A stretch of DNA of 64,000 nucleotides from NCBI GenBank assembly GCA_015060975.1, contig SUXI01000001.1, positions 124,001 through 188,000 of the forward strand, written 5' to 3'. Below are positions 33,768-43,889 of the stretch, piece by piece. Made by a program: the position numbers and the translations under genes. Each line of letters opens with the position of its first letter. The first letter of the stretch is position 1. The notes under the pieces were generated by a model. It saw only the letters and a program-made list of their open reading frames with translations. It was not told the origin of the DNA and made no database searches. The stretch is from Bacteroidales bacterium (GTDB lineage: Bacteria > Bacteroidota > Bacteroidia > Bacteroidales > Muribaculaceae).

Positions 33768-35075
33768 ATGAATTACTTATTTACTTCAGAGTCGGTATCG
33801 GAAGGACATCCCGATAAAGTCGCCGATCAAATATCAGATGCCATTCTTGATGAGTTTCTTGCTTATGATCCGCAATCGAAAGTGGCTTGCGAAACACTTG
33901 TGACAACCGGTCAGGTGGTGGTTGCTGGGGAAGTTAAAAGTGAGGCTTATATCGATTTGATGGATGTAACCCGCAGGGTTATTGATGGCATAGGATATAA
34001 TCGCAGTGAATTAAAATTTGATGCTGAGGCATGTGGAGTTTTGTCGGCGCTTCATGAGCAAAGCGCTGATATAAACCGAGGAGTTGAGCGCAAAGACAAA
34101 AACGATGAGATTCAAGAAGAACAACAAGGTGCCGGTGACCAAGGTATGATGTTTGGATATGCTTGTAACGAGACATCAAATTATATACCCATAACGCTCG
34201 ATTTGAGTCACTTGTTATTGAAGGAGTTATCAAACATACGTAGAGAGGGAAAGGAAATGACCTATCTTCGTCCCGATTCAAAAAGTCAAGTCACTGTGGA
34301 ATATTCGGCTGAAGGTAAGCCAATGAGAATCCACACGATAGTTATTTCAACTCAACATGATGATTTTATAAAACCATGTGATGGAAAATCGCAAGATGTT
34401 GCCGATTTGGAAATGCTTGGTATAATAAAGAAAGATGTTGAAACAATTTTAATTCCTCGAGTTATAGCGCAATTGTCAGATGAGGTAAAGGCTTTGTTTG
34501 ACGGTAAGCATATTTTGCATGTGAATCCTACCGGAAAATTTGTGATTGGAGGTCCTCATGGGGATACCGGATTGACCGGGAGAAAAATTATTGTGGATAC
34601 TTATGGTGGACGAGGGGCGCACGGTGGTGGCGCATTTTCAGGAAAAGACCCTTCAAAAGTTGACCGTTCGGCAGCTTATGCGGCACGTCATATCGCAAAA
34701 AATCTTGTCGCAGCAGGGGTTGCCAATCAGGCTCTTGTGCAAGTGGCTTATGCTATTGGGGTTGCCAAGCCGGTGAGCCTGTACATAAATACTTATGGCA
34801 CATCAAAAGTAAATATGAGCGATGCTGAGATTTCAAAAGTAATTGCTGATTGGGAGATTTTTGATATGCGTCCCTATGCTATTGAACGTAGATTGAAGTT
34901 GCGTAACCCGATTTATCAAGAAACGGCCTCATACGGTCACATGGGACGAACTCCCGAAGTGAAAACAAAAATTTTCACCTCAAGATATGAAGGAGAAAAA
35001 AGTATCGATGTTGAATTGTTTACATGGGAAAAACTTGATTGTGTAAATGAGATAAAAGAACGATTTGGACTTTAA
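33768..35075 (+). CDS. metK: S-adenosylmethionine synthetase MetK
   Basis: About 435 residues from ATG 33768; a TTG two codons earlier is a possible but less likely start. It makes SAM from methionine and ATP. Motifs: [17 protein letters not shown] near 13, [12 protein letters not shown] near 130, and [21 protein letters not shown] near 265-285, all intact. The 437-residue size is within the longer bacterial type with insertions (it exceeds E. coli MetK by about 50). Its leader has a SAM-II aptamer and terminator, so expression falls when SAM is abundant. Confidence 0.97.
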   Translation: MNYLFTSESVSEGHPDKVADQISDAILDEFLAYDPQSKVACETLVTTGQVVVAGEVKSEAYIDLMDVTRRVIDGIGYNRSELKFDAEACGVLSALHEQSADINRGVERKDKNDEIQEEQQGAGDQGMMFGYACNETSNYIPITLDLSHLLLKELSNIRREGKEMTYLRPDSKSQVTVEYSAEGKPMRIHTIVISTQHDDFIKPCDGKSQDVADLEMLGIIKKDVETILIPRVIAQLSDEVKALFDGKHILHVNPTGKFVIGGPHGDTGLTGRKIIVDTYGGRGAHGGGAFSGKDPSKVDRSAAYAARHIAKNLVAAGVANQALVQVAYAIGVAKPVSLYINTYGTSKVNMSDAEISKVIADWEIFDMRPYAIERRLKLRNPIYQETASYGHMGRTPEVKTKIFTSRYEGEKSIDVELFTWEKLDCVNEIKERFGL

Positions 35076-35097
35076 TTTCTAAAAATAAACAAACAAT

Positions 35098-35128
35098 TTT
35101 GACATATTAAGGAAAAAATGTATCTTTG
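35098..35128 (+). promoter_or_regulatory. Promoter of the PpiD/SurA-like gene
   Basis: TTTG (35098-35101), exactly 19 bases and TATCTTTG (35121-35128) match the Bacteroidetes consensus. Confidence 0.8.
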
Positions 35129-35204
35129 TGCGCTAATTGTCAATGTGTGTGACAATGACATACGTTATTATATAATCGCAACATAAAATAAAACACTAAA
35201 ATAA

Positions 35205-37232
35205 ATGGCAACATTAGAAAAAATCAGAAGCAAGTCGGTGTTACTTTTCACTATTATTATTGTAGCATTGCTTGCGTTTATCCTTGGCGACTTTTTAACA
35301 TCGGGTCGCTCATTATTTGGTGGTGGCACTACTATTGCTCAAATCGGTGACCACAAAATAGATGTTCAGTTATTTCAACAGAGAGTGAACGAAGTAGCAC
35401 AACAAATGCAACAACAAGGTCAGGAGACCGACATGGAACGAATCCAAGCTCAAGTGTTACAACAAATGCTCTTTGAGAAAATGATGGATGAAGAAATGAA
35501 TAAGATTGGCATTAATGTTACAGGAAAGGAACTTGCTGACGTCATTTCGCAAAATCCAAATTATGCACCAATTTATGATGCAATTAAAAATCCGGGAAAA
35601 TATAATATCCCTGTTGAATACATTGAGCAACTTAAACAACAACTTGCTATGATAGAGCAAGAACAAGAAACTCAAATCGAACAATTCCTTTATGGATACA
35701 TGTTTGAAGGGTTGTTTGTCGCTAATGAATTAAACGCTAAGAATTTGCATAATATTATTAATACTAATTATGCTGTATCTTTCACTTCAAAAGAACTAGC
35801 GTCATTACATGATGAAGAGTTTCCTGTGAGTGAAAGTGAAGTTAAGGCCGAATGGGCTAAAGAAAAATATCGTTATCAACTTGATAACGAGGTGCGTAAT
35901 ATCAGTTTCTTTACTGTTAATATCAATCCGTCGTTTGATGATGTAAACAAAGCTGAGGAAACCGTTAATAAGGCGTTGTCTGAACTTGCTGTAACTAATG
36001 GTGTTGACGCAATAGCAAGTAATGTTGATTTTGCGATAACAAAAAAAGTCTATACTCCAAGCAAAGTGCGTGATTTTAATTTGAAGAATTTCATTGATAC
36101 AGCAAAAGTGGGACAAGTTACTTTACTTTCAAAATTCAATGACACTTATTCAATTGCAAAATTACTCAGTTCAAAAGTAGAAATGGATTCAGTTAACATC
36201 TCAGAAGTGCGAATTGTTGACACAGTAGCTTTTGACTCTGTAGTAAATGCCATGAAATCGGGCGTTGCGGTAAAAACATTTGCCGAATCAGCACAAACTC
36301 AAGCAACTGATAGTGTATGGATTCAGTTGACCGGAATTACTGACGGTTCTTTCAAAAAGCAAGTTTTGGCAGCAAAAGTGGGACAAGTTATTCCTGTCGA
36401 TACTGTAATAAATGGTGAACGTCACCAAAGCGTTTATCGCGTCAATAAAACAACTCCGGCAGTTAAGATAAGTGAAGTTGCTGAAATAAAATATGTAGTG
36501 GAACCATCTCAAGCAACTATTGATGAAATAAATGGCAATCTTGATAAGTTCCTTGCTGAGAATACTGTCGCTGACTCATTGATTAAAAATGCTCCAAAAG
36601 CGGGATATGTATTGTCTCCGTCAAAAATAGATGCAACAACAGCTCAACTTAATTTCATCCCTGAAACAAGAAGTGCTGTGAAATGGGCAATGAATGCTAA
36701 TAAGGGAGATGTTTCCGGTAAATTTGTAAACCGTGACAATAACCGTATTGTGGTTGTGGCTTTAATAGACATATATGATTCGGGTTATATTCCATATACT
36801 GAAGCAATTTTGAACAAGCAACTCACCGATAAGGTAAGAGATGCAAAAAAAGCAGAAAAATTGCTTGCCGAATTTGATGGAAAAGCCAATGACCTTGATG
36901 GATATTGTGTGATTACAGGTGATTCAATCACTAATGCTAAAGTTAATTTCAATCACACTCAAGTCAATACTCTTACCAATCAAGAAGATGCTTTTGTGGG
37001 AAAGGTTGCAGCAGCAAAAGAAGGCGATTTAATGGGTCCGTTTAAAACCTCAAATACAATTGCAGTTGTGAGAGTAGATAAGATTGAAACATTGGGTCGT
37101 CCATATGATTTCAAGGAATATGGCGAACAATTCAATCGCACAATGGGTGGTGGCGCTCTTGCGCGCAACTGGTTTAATATTCTAAAAGGTAATAATGAAT
37201 TAGAATATAAATTGCTTGATTTTTATGAATAA
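35205..37232 (+). CDS. Membrane-anchored peptidyl-prolyl isomerase/foldase (PpiD/SurA-like)
   Basis: A 675-residue protein with one N-terminal membrane helix (about residues 12-32, VLLFTIIIVALLAFILGDF) and a large periplasmic part. Residues about 45-180 resemble the SurA_N chaperone domain (IDVQLFQQRVNEVAQQM). The middle carries two regions like parvulin-type isomerase domains, with degenerate active sites. PpiD-family proteins help exported and outer-membrane proteins fold. It is probably a single-gene unit; a GC-rich hairpin at 37272-37303 follows. Confidence 0.87.
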   Translation: MATLEKIRSKSVLLFTIIIVALLAFILGDFLTSGRSLFGGGTTIAQIGDHKIDVQLFQQRVNEVAQQMQQQGQETDMERIQAQVLQQMLFEKMMDEEMNKIGINVTGKELADVISQNPNYAPIYDAIKNPGKYNIPVEYIEQLKQQLAMIEQEQETQIEQFLYGYMFEGLFVANELNAKNLHNIINTNYAVSFTSKELASLHDEEFPVSESEVKAEWAKEKYRYQLDNEVRNISFFTVNINPSFDDVNKAEETVNKALSELAVTNGVDAIASNVDFAITKKVYTPSKVRDFNLKNFIDTAKVGQVTLLSKFNDTYSIAKLLSSKVEMDSVNISEVRIVDTVAFDSVVNAMKSGVAVKTFAESAQTQATDSVWIQLTGITDGSFKKQVLAAKVGQVIPVDTVINGERHQSVYRVNKTTPAVKISEVAEIKYVVEPSQATIDEINGNLDKFLAENTVADSLIKNAPKAGYVLSPSKIDATTAQLNFIPETRSAVKWAMNANKGDVSGKFVNRDNNRIVVVALIDIYDSGYIPYTEAILNKQLTDKVRDAKKAEKLLAEFDGKANDLDGYCVITGDSITNAKVNFNHTQVNTLTNQEDAFVGKVAAAKEGDLMGPFKTSNTIAVVRVDKIETLGRPYDFKEYGEQFNRTMGGGALARNWFNILKGNNELEYKLLDFYE

Positions 37233-37271
37233 TAATTTTAAAAATTATTCAGTAAAAAAATAATTATAATG

Positions 37272-37303
37272 CGAGAGCGAGGGTCCATTGACACCCGCTC
37301 TCG
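37272..37303. terminator. GC-rich hairpin after the PpiD-like gene
   Basis: CGAGAGC plus GGGT (37272-37284) pairs with ACCC plus GCTCTCG (37293-37303). No T-run follows on the plus strand, so a terminator role is uncertain; it could be a processing or mRNA-end stabilising element. Confidence 0.55.
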
Positions 37304-37342
37304 TTGTAACTATAAAGGTCATAAAATTGTCTTTGAAATAAA

Positions 37343-38053
37343 ATGTCACTATCACCATCGTTATATCTGTTTCCTGTGCAATTGTCCGATGTCCCATTGC
37401 AAAATGTATTACCTGCATTTAATATGGAGATTATATCAACGGTAAAATATTTTATAGTTGAAAATGTACGCACAGCACGACGATTTCTAAAATCATGTGA
37501 CAAGTCCATTAATATTGACGAGTTGACATTCTTTGTCCTCAATCAACACACTTTGGCAACTGATATTCCGGCGATGCTTGAGCCAATTAAGCTAGGCTAT
37601 TCTATGGGGATAATATCAGAAGCCGGATGTCCGGCTATAGCCGACCCCGGAGCCGATGTAGTAGCGATAGCTCAATCTAAAGGGTATAATGTCGTTCCTC
37701 TTGTTGGACCCTCAAGTATATTAATGTCATTAATGTCATCGGGGTTCAATGGTCAAAGTTTTGCGTTTAACGGATATCTTCCTATCGAACCATCTGCTCG
37801 TAACAACAAACTCAAAGAAATGGAACGAAGAATACGTCGGGAGCGTCAATCGCAGATTTTTATAGAAACTCCTTATCGTAACAACAAACTCATAGAAGAG
37901 TTGTGTAATACTTTGCCCGGAGATATGCTTTTATGTGTGGCAAGTGATATTACCGGAGAATCACAATCGATTGTCACAAAAAAAATATCACAATGGAAAA
38001 AATGTGAATATAACTATAATAAAATCCCTACAATATTCCTACTATTCTCTTAA
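37343..38053 (+). CDS. RsmI-like tetrapyrrole-methylase-fold methyltransferase
   Basis: A 236-residue SAM-dependent methylase of the TP-methylase fold. Key sequences are ISEAGCPAIADPGADVV near 91-107 and PLVGPSSILMSLMSSGFNGQ near 117. RsmI adds a 2'-O-methyl to C1402 of 16S rRNA; this Bacteroidetes paralogue lacks the N-terminal GTLYVVATPIGNL start of true RsmI, so function may differ. It is followed closely by the MBL gene (10 bases), and the two may be cotranscribed. Confidence 0.8.
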   Translation: MSLSPSLYLFPVQLSDVPLQNVLPAFNMEIISTVKYFIVENVRTARRFLKSCDKSINIDELTFFVLNQHTLATDIPAMLEPIKLGYSMGIISEAGCPAIADPGADVVAIAQSKGYNVVPLVGPSSILMSLMSSGFNGQSFAFNGYLPIEPSARNNKLKEMERRIRRERQSQIFIETPYRNNKLIEELCNTLPGDMLLCVASDITGESQSIVTKKISQWKKCEYNYNKIPTIFLLFS

Positions 38054-38063
38054 ATAAATCACC

Positions 38064-39110
38064 ATGGTCCGAAAAAATAAATTAAAACCGTTACAAGATT
38101 TACCATGTTTATTTGATGAGTTTGATGTTGCTATCCAGAAAGAAGGTGGCAAGATGGTTAATTTTACATCAACAAAATCTCAATCAAAGTCGGGAGTAGA
38201 ATCTGCTGTTTCAAAAGAGCATATATCTGAAGTACAACCAATAGGTGCCATTCAAAAGAAATCCACATTGAAATTTATCTCTTTTGGTAGTGGAAGTAGT
38301 GGTAATTGCGCATATTTAGGAGATGACAAAGAAGGAATACTTATTGATGCCGGTGTTGATAATAATAAGGTAGTAAAAGAGTTGACGCAGATGGGTATAA
38401 AAATGGAGAATATTAAGGGGATTTGTATTACGCATGACCATGGTGACCACATTAGATATGCCTATTCCATTGTTCGTCATCATCGTCACATAGGAATATA
38501 TTGTACGCCCAAAACTCTAAATGGCATTATGCTTCGTCATAATATATCTCGTCGTTTTAAAGATTATCATCGACCATTTTATAAAGAAATTCCTTTTGAG
38601 ATAGGAAACTTTAAAATAACAGCTTTTGAGGTTTCTCATGATGGAACTGATAATGTGGGATTTTTCATTGAGAATGGGAATCATAAGTTTGCTATTGCTA
38701 CCGATTTAGGTTGTATTACTCCTCGTGTGGATTATTATATGCGTAAAGCTAAATATATAATGATTGAAAGCAATTATGATAAAGAAATGTTGCTAACCGG
38801 GAAATATGCCGAATATCTTAAGGCTCGAATAATTGCCAATAACGGACATCTTGACAATGAGGTCACTGCCCGATATATTTCTGAAATTTACACTGAAAAA
38901 TTAACACATGTTTTTCTATGTCATTTGAGCAATGACAATAATACTCCTAATATCGCTATTTCGACAGCAAGCAAACCTCTTTTTGAACGGGGCCTTAAGA
39001 TAGGAGATGCGACAGAAAGTGCAACATCTCACGATGCAGATATCCAGATTACAGCATTGCCGCGTTATGAAACATCTTTGCTATATGTATTAAGGGATTA
39101 TGAGAATTAA
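38064..39110 (+). CDS. MBL-fold metallo-hydrolase (YycJ/WalJ-like)
   Basis: A 348-residue protein. The metallo-beta-lactamase fold starts with FISFGSGSSGNCAYLG near 71; the metal-binding motif is THDHGDH near 123-129. The family (YycJ/WalJ) includes double-strand 5'-3' exonucleases with roles in replication and cell-wall signalling; the substrate is unknown here. About 65 residues N-terminal of the fold are extra and low-complexity; a start at Met31 (38154) would remove half of them. It is downstream of the methylase gene with a 10-base gap. Confidence 0.85.
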   Translation: MVRKNKLKPLQDLPCLFDEFDVAIQKEGGKMVNFTSTKSQSKSGVESAVSKEHISEVQPIGAIQKKSTLKFISFGSGSSGNCAYLGDDKEGILIDAGVDNNKVVKELTQMGIKMENIKGICITHDHGDHIRYAYSIVRHHRHIGIYCTPKTLNGIMLRHNISRRFKDYHRPFYKEIPFEIGNFKITAFEVSHDGTDNVGFFIENGNHKFAIATDLGCITPRVDYYMRKAKYIMIESNYDKEMLLTGKYAEYLKARIIANNGHLDNEVTARYISEIYTEKLTHVFLCHLSNDNNTPNIAISTASKPLFERGLKIGDATESATSHDADIQITALPRYETSLLYVLRDYEN

Positions 39111-39207
39111 TACTATATTTGTATAAATATGTTACAAATTGCATGTGTTTATGTGCAAAAAATAAATAAAAATCTTACAAATTGTATTATTTGCGATAAA
39201 AAAGTAT

Positions 39208-39215
39208 TACATTTG
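39208..39215 (+). promoter_or_regulatory. -7 element of the XRE-cupin gene
   Basis: TACATTTG lies 35 bases before the start codon at 39251. A -33 TTG is not at the right spacing. Confidence 0.5.
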
Positions 39216-39250
39216 TTTCTTAAGTATAATAAATAAAATCATATTGTATT

Positions 39251-39802
39251 ATGAATCATATAACTGACGTGTCGAGCCGATTAAGAGGATTGCGTGATGC
39301 TCTTGATTTATCGGTAGAACAAATTGCTGCAGATTGCGCAGTAACTCCACAAGAATATGCCGACTATGAGGGGGGCTCAAAAGATATCCCCGTGAGTTTT
39401 TTGCATCGTATTGCTGCAAAGTATGGCGTGGAATTGACCGCATTATTATTTGGCGAGGAGCCTAAAATGCAAGCTTATTTTGTTACGCGTGCCGGCAAGG
39501 GAGTGAAAGTGGAGCGCACAAAGGCATATAGTTATCAAGATCTCGCAGCCGGATTTGCTCATCGTGTAGTGTCGCCATTTATTGTGACAGTAGATCCTTC
39601 TGATGCTGATAAACCAATGACAATGAATTCACATCAAGGTCAAGAATTTAACTATGTGTTGCAGGGAAAGATGGAGATTGTGGTGGGTGGAAAATCTACA
39701 ATACTCAATCCCGGTGACAGTATCATGTTTGATGCTACATTGCCTCACGGAATGCGTACCACAGGTGGTGAAACCGTTAAATTCCTCGCAGTGATTTCAT
39801 AA
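39251..39802 (+). CDS. XRE-cupin regulator
   Basis: A 183-residue protein: an XRE helix-turn-helix (about residues 8-65; VEQIAADCAVTPQEYADYE) followed by a cupin domain (about 105-180; HQGQEFNYVLQGKMEIVVGG). The pair is typical of regulators that sense a small acidic or fatty metabolite. It is followed after 34 bases by an acyl-CoA synthetase gene, an arrangement seen often in Bacteroidales, which implies it controls that gene. Confidence 0.9.
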   Translation: MNHITDVSSRLRGLRDALDLSVEQIAADCAVTPQEYADYEGGSKDIPVSFLHRIAAKYGVELTALLFGEEPKMQAYFVTRAGKGVKVERTKAYSYQDLAAGFAHRVVSPFIVTVDPSDADKPMTMNSHQGQEFNYVLQGKMEIVVGGKSTILNPGDSIMFDATLPHGMRTTGGETVKFLAVIS

Positions 39803-39836
39803 CCATAAAAATATTCCTTCAAAATAATACATAGAT

Positions 39837-41486
39837 ATGTTAGATAAGTTTTTAGAAAAAGCCTCATTTGATTCTTATGAGGACTTTATGCAAAACTTCA
39901 AAATAAAAGTACCCGAAAACTTCAATTTCGGATATGATGTAGTAGATGCTTGGGCTGAAAAAGAGCCCGATAAAAAGGCTTTGCTTTGGACAAATGACCA
40001 AGGCGAAGTAATACAATTTACATTTGCCGACATCAAGCGTGAAAGTGATAAAACTGCTTCATTCTTCGCGTCTCAAGGCATAGGACGTGGCGATATGGTG
40101 ATGTTGATTCTCAAGCGCCATTATCAATTCTGGTTCTCTATTGTGGCACTTCACAAACTCGGAGCCACTGTAATCCCCGCAACACACCTATTAACAGAAA
40201 AAGATATAATTTATCGTTGTGAGAAAGCCGATATCAAGGCCATAGTGGCTACCGGTGATGAGATTGTGATTAATCACATTCAAAATTCATTACCTAAATG
40301 CCCAACGTTGAAAACTCTTATCTCAACCGGTCCTATCGTGCCCGAAGGGTGGTTTGATTTCAATAAAGAAATTGAAGCGGCGGCACCGTTTGTGCGCCCT
40401 GAATTAGCCAATACAAATGATGATGTGTCATTGATGTATTTCACATCGGGCACAACCGGAAATCCCAAAATGGTGGCTCACGACTTCACATATCCTCTTG
40501 GTCATATTATCACAGGCTCATTCTGGCACAATGTGAAGGAAGACAGTCTTCACTTGACTCTCGCCGATACAGGTTGGGGTAAGGCGGTGTGGGGTAAGCT
40601 ATATGGACAATGGATTGCCGGGGCAAATGTGTTTGTCTATGATTTTGAAAAATTTGAGCCGGTCGATGTGCTTCACATGATTCAAAAATATGGCATCACA
40701 TCATTCTGTGCACCTCCCACTGTGTTCCGTTTCCTCATACGCGAAGATCTTACTAAATTCGACATCTCGACGTTGAAATATTGTACCATTGCAGGCGAAG
40801 CCCTCAATCCTAAAGTGTATGATGAGTGGAAACGTTTGACAGGGATTAAATTGATGGAAGGTTTTGGTCAAACCGAAACTACCCTCACTATTGCCACATA
40901 TCCATGGCTTGAACCAAAACCCGGTTCAATGGGTTGCAAAGGACCTGTTTATGATATTGATCTTCTCACTGCCGATGGACGATGGGCTGAAGATGGTGAA
41001 CAAGGCGAAATCGTGGTGCGCACTAATGGAGTGAAACCAGTGGGCTTGTTTAAGGAATATCTTAAGGATCCGGAATTGACCTATGAGGCTTATCATGATG
41101 ATATTTATCACACAGGCGACGTGGCTTGGCGTGATGAAGATGGCTACTTCTGGTTTGTGGGTCGCACCGACGATGTTATCAAATCATCGGGTTATCGCAT
41201 TGGCCCATTTGAGGTAGAAAGCGCATTGATGACACACCCTGCAGTAGTGGAATGTGCTATCACAGGTGTGCCCGATGAGATTCGTGGTCAAGTTGTAAAG
41301 GCTACCATTGTATTGTCAAAGGATTATAAGGATAAAGCGGGCGAAGCGTTAATCAAGGAAATTCAAAACCATGTGAAACGCGTTACTGCTCCATATAAGT
41401 ACCCTCGCATAGTGGAATTTGTTGACGAATTGCCTAAAACTATCAGTGGGAAAATTCGTCGTGTGGAAATTCGCAACAAGAAATAA
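39837..41486 (+). CDS. AMP-forming acyl-CoA synthetase
   Basis: A 549-residue ANL-superfamily enzyme that joins an acid to CoA through an acyl-AMP. Motifs: [13 protein letters not shown] near 201-213 (P-loop), EGFGQTETT near 341-349 (AMP binding), and [21 protein letters not shown] near 425-445, with the catalytic Lys in [10 protein letters not shown] near the C-terminus. The overall sequence resembles medium-chain or acetate-like synthetases. The XRE-cupin gene upstream probably regulates it. Confidence 0.92.
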   Translation: MLDKFLEKASFDSYEDFMQNFKIKVPENFNFGYDVVDAWAEKEPDKKALLWTNDQGEVIQFTFADIKRESDKTASFFASQGIGRGDMVMLILKRHYQFWFSIVALHKLGATVIPATHLLTEKDIIYRCEKADIKAIVATGDEIVINHIQNSLPKCPTLKTLISTGPIVPEGWFDFNKEIEAAAPFVRPELANTNDDVSLMYFTSGTTGNPKMVAHDFTYPLGHIITGSFWHNVKEDSLHLTLADTGWGKAVWGKLYGQWIAGANVFVYDFEKFEPVDVLHMIQKYGITSFCAPPTVFRFLIREDLTKFDISTLKYCTIAGEALNPKVYDEWKRLTGIKLMEGFGQTETTLTIATYPWLEPKPGSMGCKGPVYDIDLLTADGRWAEDGEQGEIVVRTNGVKPVGLFKEYLKDPELTYEAYHDDIYHTGDVAWRDEDGYFWFVGRTDDVIKSSGYRIGPFEVESALMTHPAVVECAITGVPDEIRGQVVKATIVLSKDYKDKAGEALIKEIQNHVKRVTAPYKYPRIVEFVDELPKTISGKIRRVEIRNKK

Positions 41487-41491
41487 TAAAG

Positions 41492-42574
41492 ATGAAAAAT
41501 CGCTATACACGCATTGCCGTAAAGATAGGTAGTAATGTGCTTACTCGTAAGGATGGCACGCTCGATATAACTCGTATGAGTGCACTCGTGGATCAAATTG
41601 CCGAGTTGCACCATCGTGGCATAGGGGTGATTATGATATCATCAGGGGCTGTTGCATCGGGACGAAGCGAATTGAAAGAGAATAAAAAACTAGATGCAGT
41701 GTCGGCTCGTCAGTTATATAGCGCAGTAGGTCAGGCTAAACTTATCAATCGTTATTATGAACTCTTTCGTGAACATGGCATAGCGTGTGGACAGGTCTTG
41801 ACCACCAAAGAGAATTTCTCAACTCGTCGTCATTATCTCAATCAGAAGCATTGCATGGAAGTGATGCTCGGAAATGGGGTAATACCTATTGTGAATGAAA
41901 ATGATACGGTGTCGGTAACCGAACTGATGTTTACCGATAATGATGAATTGTCGGGTCTTATCGCTACGATGATGGATATGCAGGCGCTTGTGATATTGAG
42001 TAATATTGATGGTGTTTATGATGGGAATCCCAACGATGCCTCATCGAAAGTTATCACGGATATCGAACAGCAAAACGATGTGTCGGAATATATTCAAGAT
42101 GGCAAATCGTCGCTCGGCCGGGGTGGTATGGCTACAAAATATCGCATAGCACGCAAAGTGGCGTCAGAAGGTATTGCTGTGATTATCGCTAATGGCAAGC
42201 GCGATAATATATTGCTTGATGTGGTAGCACCGGAGCGTAAGGTCCCTTATACGATGTTTCATCCTGCAACGCAGACTACTTCGGGAGTGAAGAAATGGAT
42301 TGCTCATAGTGAAGGGTTTGCAAAGGGAGAGTTGCATATCAATCAAGGTGCCACTGAAGCATTATTGTCGGCTCGTGGGGCTAGTCTGTTGCCTATTGGC
42401 GTGACCTCTATAATTGGAGATTTTGAAAAAGATGATATAGTAAAGGTAATTGCCCCTAATGGCGAAATGATAGCCGTAGGAAAAGTGGGATATGACTCTG
42501 AGTCGGCTCGCCAGGTGATAGGCGAGAATGGAGCCCGTCCACTTGTTCATAGTGATTATCTTTATATTGACTAA
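41492..42574 (+). CDS. proB: Glutamate 5-kinase ProB
   Basis: A 360-residue kinase for the first step of proline synthesis. The amino-acid kinase domain begins RIAVKIGSNVLTRKDG near 6-21; the SSGAVASGR motif is near 52; NENDTVSVTEL near 136; DNDELSG near 147. A PUA domain forms residues about 275-360. The presence of PUA matches the E. coli type. The gene starts 5 bases after the acyl-CoA synthetase and 15 bases before proA. Confidence 0.96.
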   Translation: MKNRYTRIAVKIGSNVLTRKDGTLDITRMSALVDQIAELHHRGIGVIMISSGAVASGRSELKENKKLDAVSARQLYSAVGQAKLINRYYELFREHGIACGQVLTTKENFSTRRHYLNQKHCMEVMLGNGVIPIVNENDTVSVTELMFTDNDELSGLIATMMDMQALVILSNIDGVYDGNPNDASSKVITDIEQQNDVSEYIQDGKSSLGRGGMATKYRIARKVASEGIAVIIANGKRDNILLDVVAPERKVPYTMFHPATQTTSGVKKWIAHSEGFAKGELHINQGATEALLSARGASLLPIGVTSIIGDFEKDDIVKVIAPNGEMIAVGKVGYDSESARQVIGENGARPLVHSDYLYID

Positions 42575-42589
42575 TAAAAAATAAGCATA

Positions 42590-43828
42590 ATGAGTAACGA
42601 GATATATAAATCGGCCCGAACAGCGGCCCGAAAACTGAATCGTATATCGGCCGAAAAAATCAATGCATTATTGATGAATCTTGCCGATGCCGTAGAGGCT
42701 AATATTGAAAAGATTCTTGAAGCAAATGCACTTGATTTGCAACGAATGAGCCAAGATGATCCAAAATATGACCGTTTGAAATTGACCGATGGTCGTTTGC
42801 GCGACATCGCTTCCGATATGCGTTCGGTGGCATCATTGCCCTCGCCATTGAATGTGACATTATCGAGTGTGACTCGTCCCAATGGAATGGTTATTAATAA
42901 AGTGACAGTGCCATTTGGGGTGATAGGGGTAATCTATGAAGCTCGTCCTAATGTAACTTTCGATGTGTTTTCGTTATGCGTAAAAGCCGGTAGTGCTTGC
43001 TTGCTTAAAGGAGGAAGTGATGCTTGCGATACAAACGAATGTGCAGCAGCGTTGATACGTCGTGTGCTTGTGGAACAAGGATTTGATGAAAATACAGTAA
43101 CCTTATTGCCTGCATCTCGCGAAGCAACAGCCGAAATGCTCGCTGCAGTGGGTGAGGTTGACCTTATAATCCCTCGTGGAAGCAAGCAATTGATTAATTT
43201 TGTGCGCGACAACTCTCGGGTTCCTGTGATTGAAACCGGAGCAGGAGTGTGTCACACCTATGTGCATCAATCGGGATTGATCGACCATGCACGCGAGATT
43301 GTATTGAATGCCAAGACTCGCCGAGTGAGTGTGTGTAACTCGCTCGATACATTGATTATCGACCGCTCACGATTAAGTGATTTGGAGCAGATATGCACTC
43401 CGCTTGCCGAAAAAGCAGTTACGATATATGCCGATGACGAAGCATATTTGGCACTTGAAGGAAAATATGAAAAATTAGAGCGTGCCACAGCCGATGATTT
43501 CGGCCGTGAATGGCTCGACTATAAAATGTCGGTTAAAACGGTAGCCGATATTGATGAAGCGATAGAATTTGTTGAAAACCATACTTCTCGTCATAGTGAA
43601 TCAATTGTGGCACAAGATGAAGAGGCAATCAACCGTTTTTGCTGTGATGTAGATGCGGCATGTGTTTATGCCAATGTATCAACAGCCTTTACCGATGGCG
43701 GACAATTTGGCTTTGGTGCCGAGATTGGTATTTCAACTCAAAAACTACATGCCCGAGGACCTATGGCATTGCCCGAAATCACCACTTATAAATATATAAT
43801 TAAGGGTAATGGGCAAACAAGATGGTAG
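42590..43828 (+). CDS. proA: Gamma-glutamyl phosphate reductase ProA
   Basis: A 412-residue NADPH-dependent reductase for the second step of proline synthesis. The catalytic Cys is C249 in [13 protein letters not shown]. Conserved regions include [18 protein letters not shown] near 117 and LLKGGSDA near 138, and the end [20 protein letters not shown] near 372-392. It pairs with proB in one operon. Length is normal. Confidence 0.97.
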   Translation: MSNEIYKSARTAARKLNRISAEKINALLMNLADAVEANIEKILEANALDLQRMSQDDPKYDRLKLTDGRLRDIASDMRSVASLPSPLNVTLSSVTRPNGMVINKVTVPFGVIGVIYEARPNVTFDVFSLCVKAGSACLLKGGSDACDTNECAAALIRRVLVEQGFDENTVTLLPASREATAEMLAAVGEVDLIIPRGSKQLINFVRDNSRVPVIETGAGVCHTYVHQSGLIDHAREIVLNAKTRRVSVCNSLDTLIIDRSRLSDLEQICTPLAEKAVTIYADDEAYLALEGKYEKLERATADDFGREWLDYKMSVKTVADIDEAIEFVENHTSRHSESIVAQDEEAINRFCCDVDAACVYANVSTAFTDGGQFGFGAEIGISTQKLHARGPMALPEITTYKYIIKGNGQTRW

Positions 43829-43889
43829 AATATAAGTTTAGTTTGTAAAAAACGGAATTTAACAAAAGCGATACTAAGACTTTTTGTTT

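Noticed and set aside
37262-37342. Hairpin at 37272-37303 as a riboswitch
   Set aside because: It is a simple stem with no conserved aptamer pattern.
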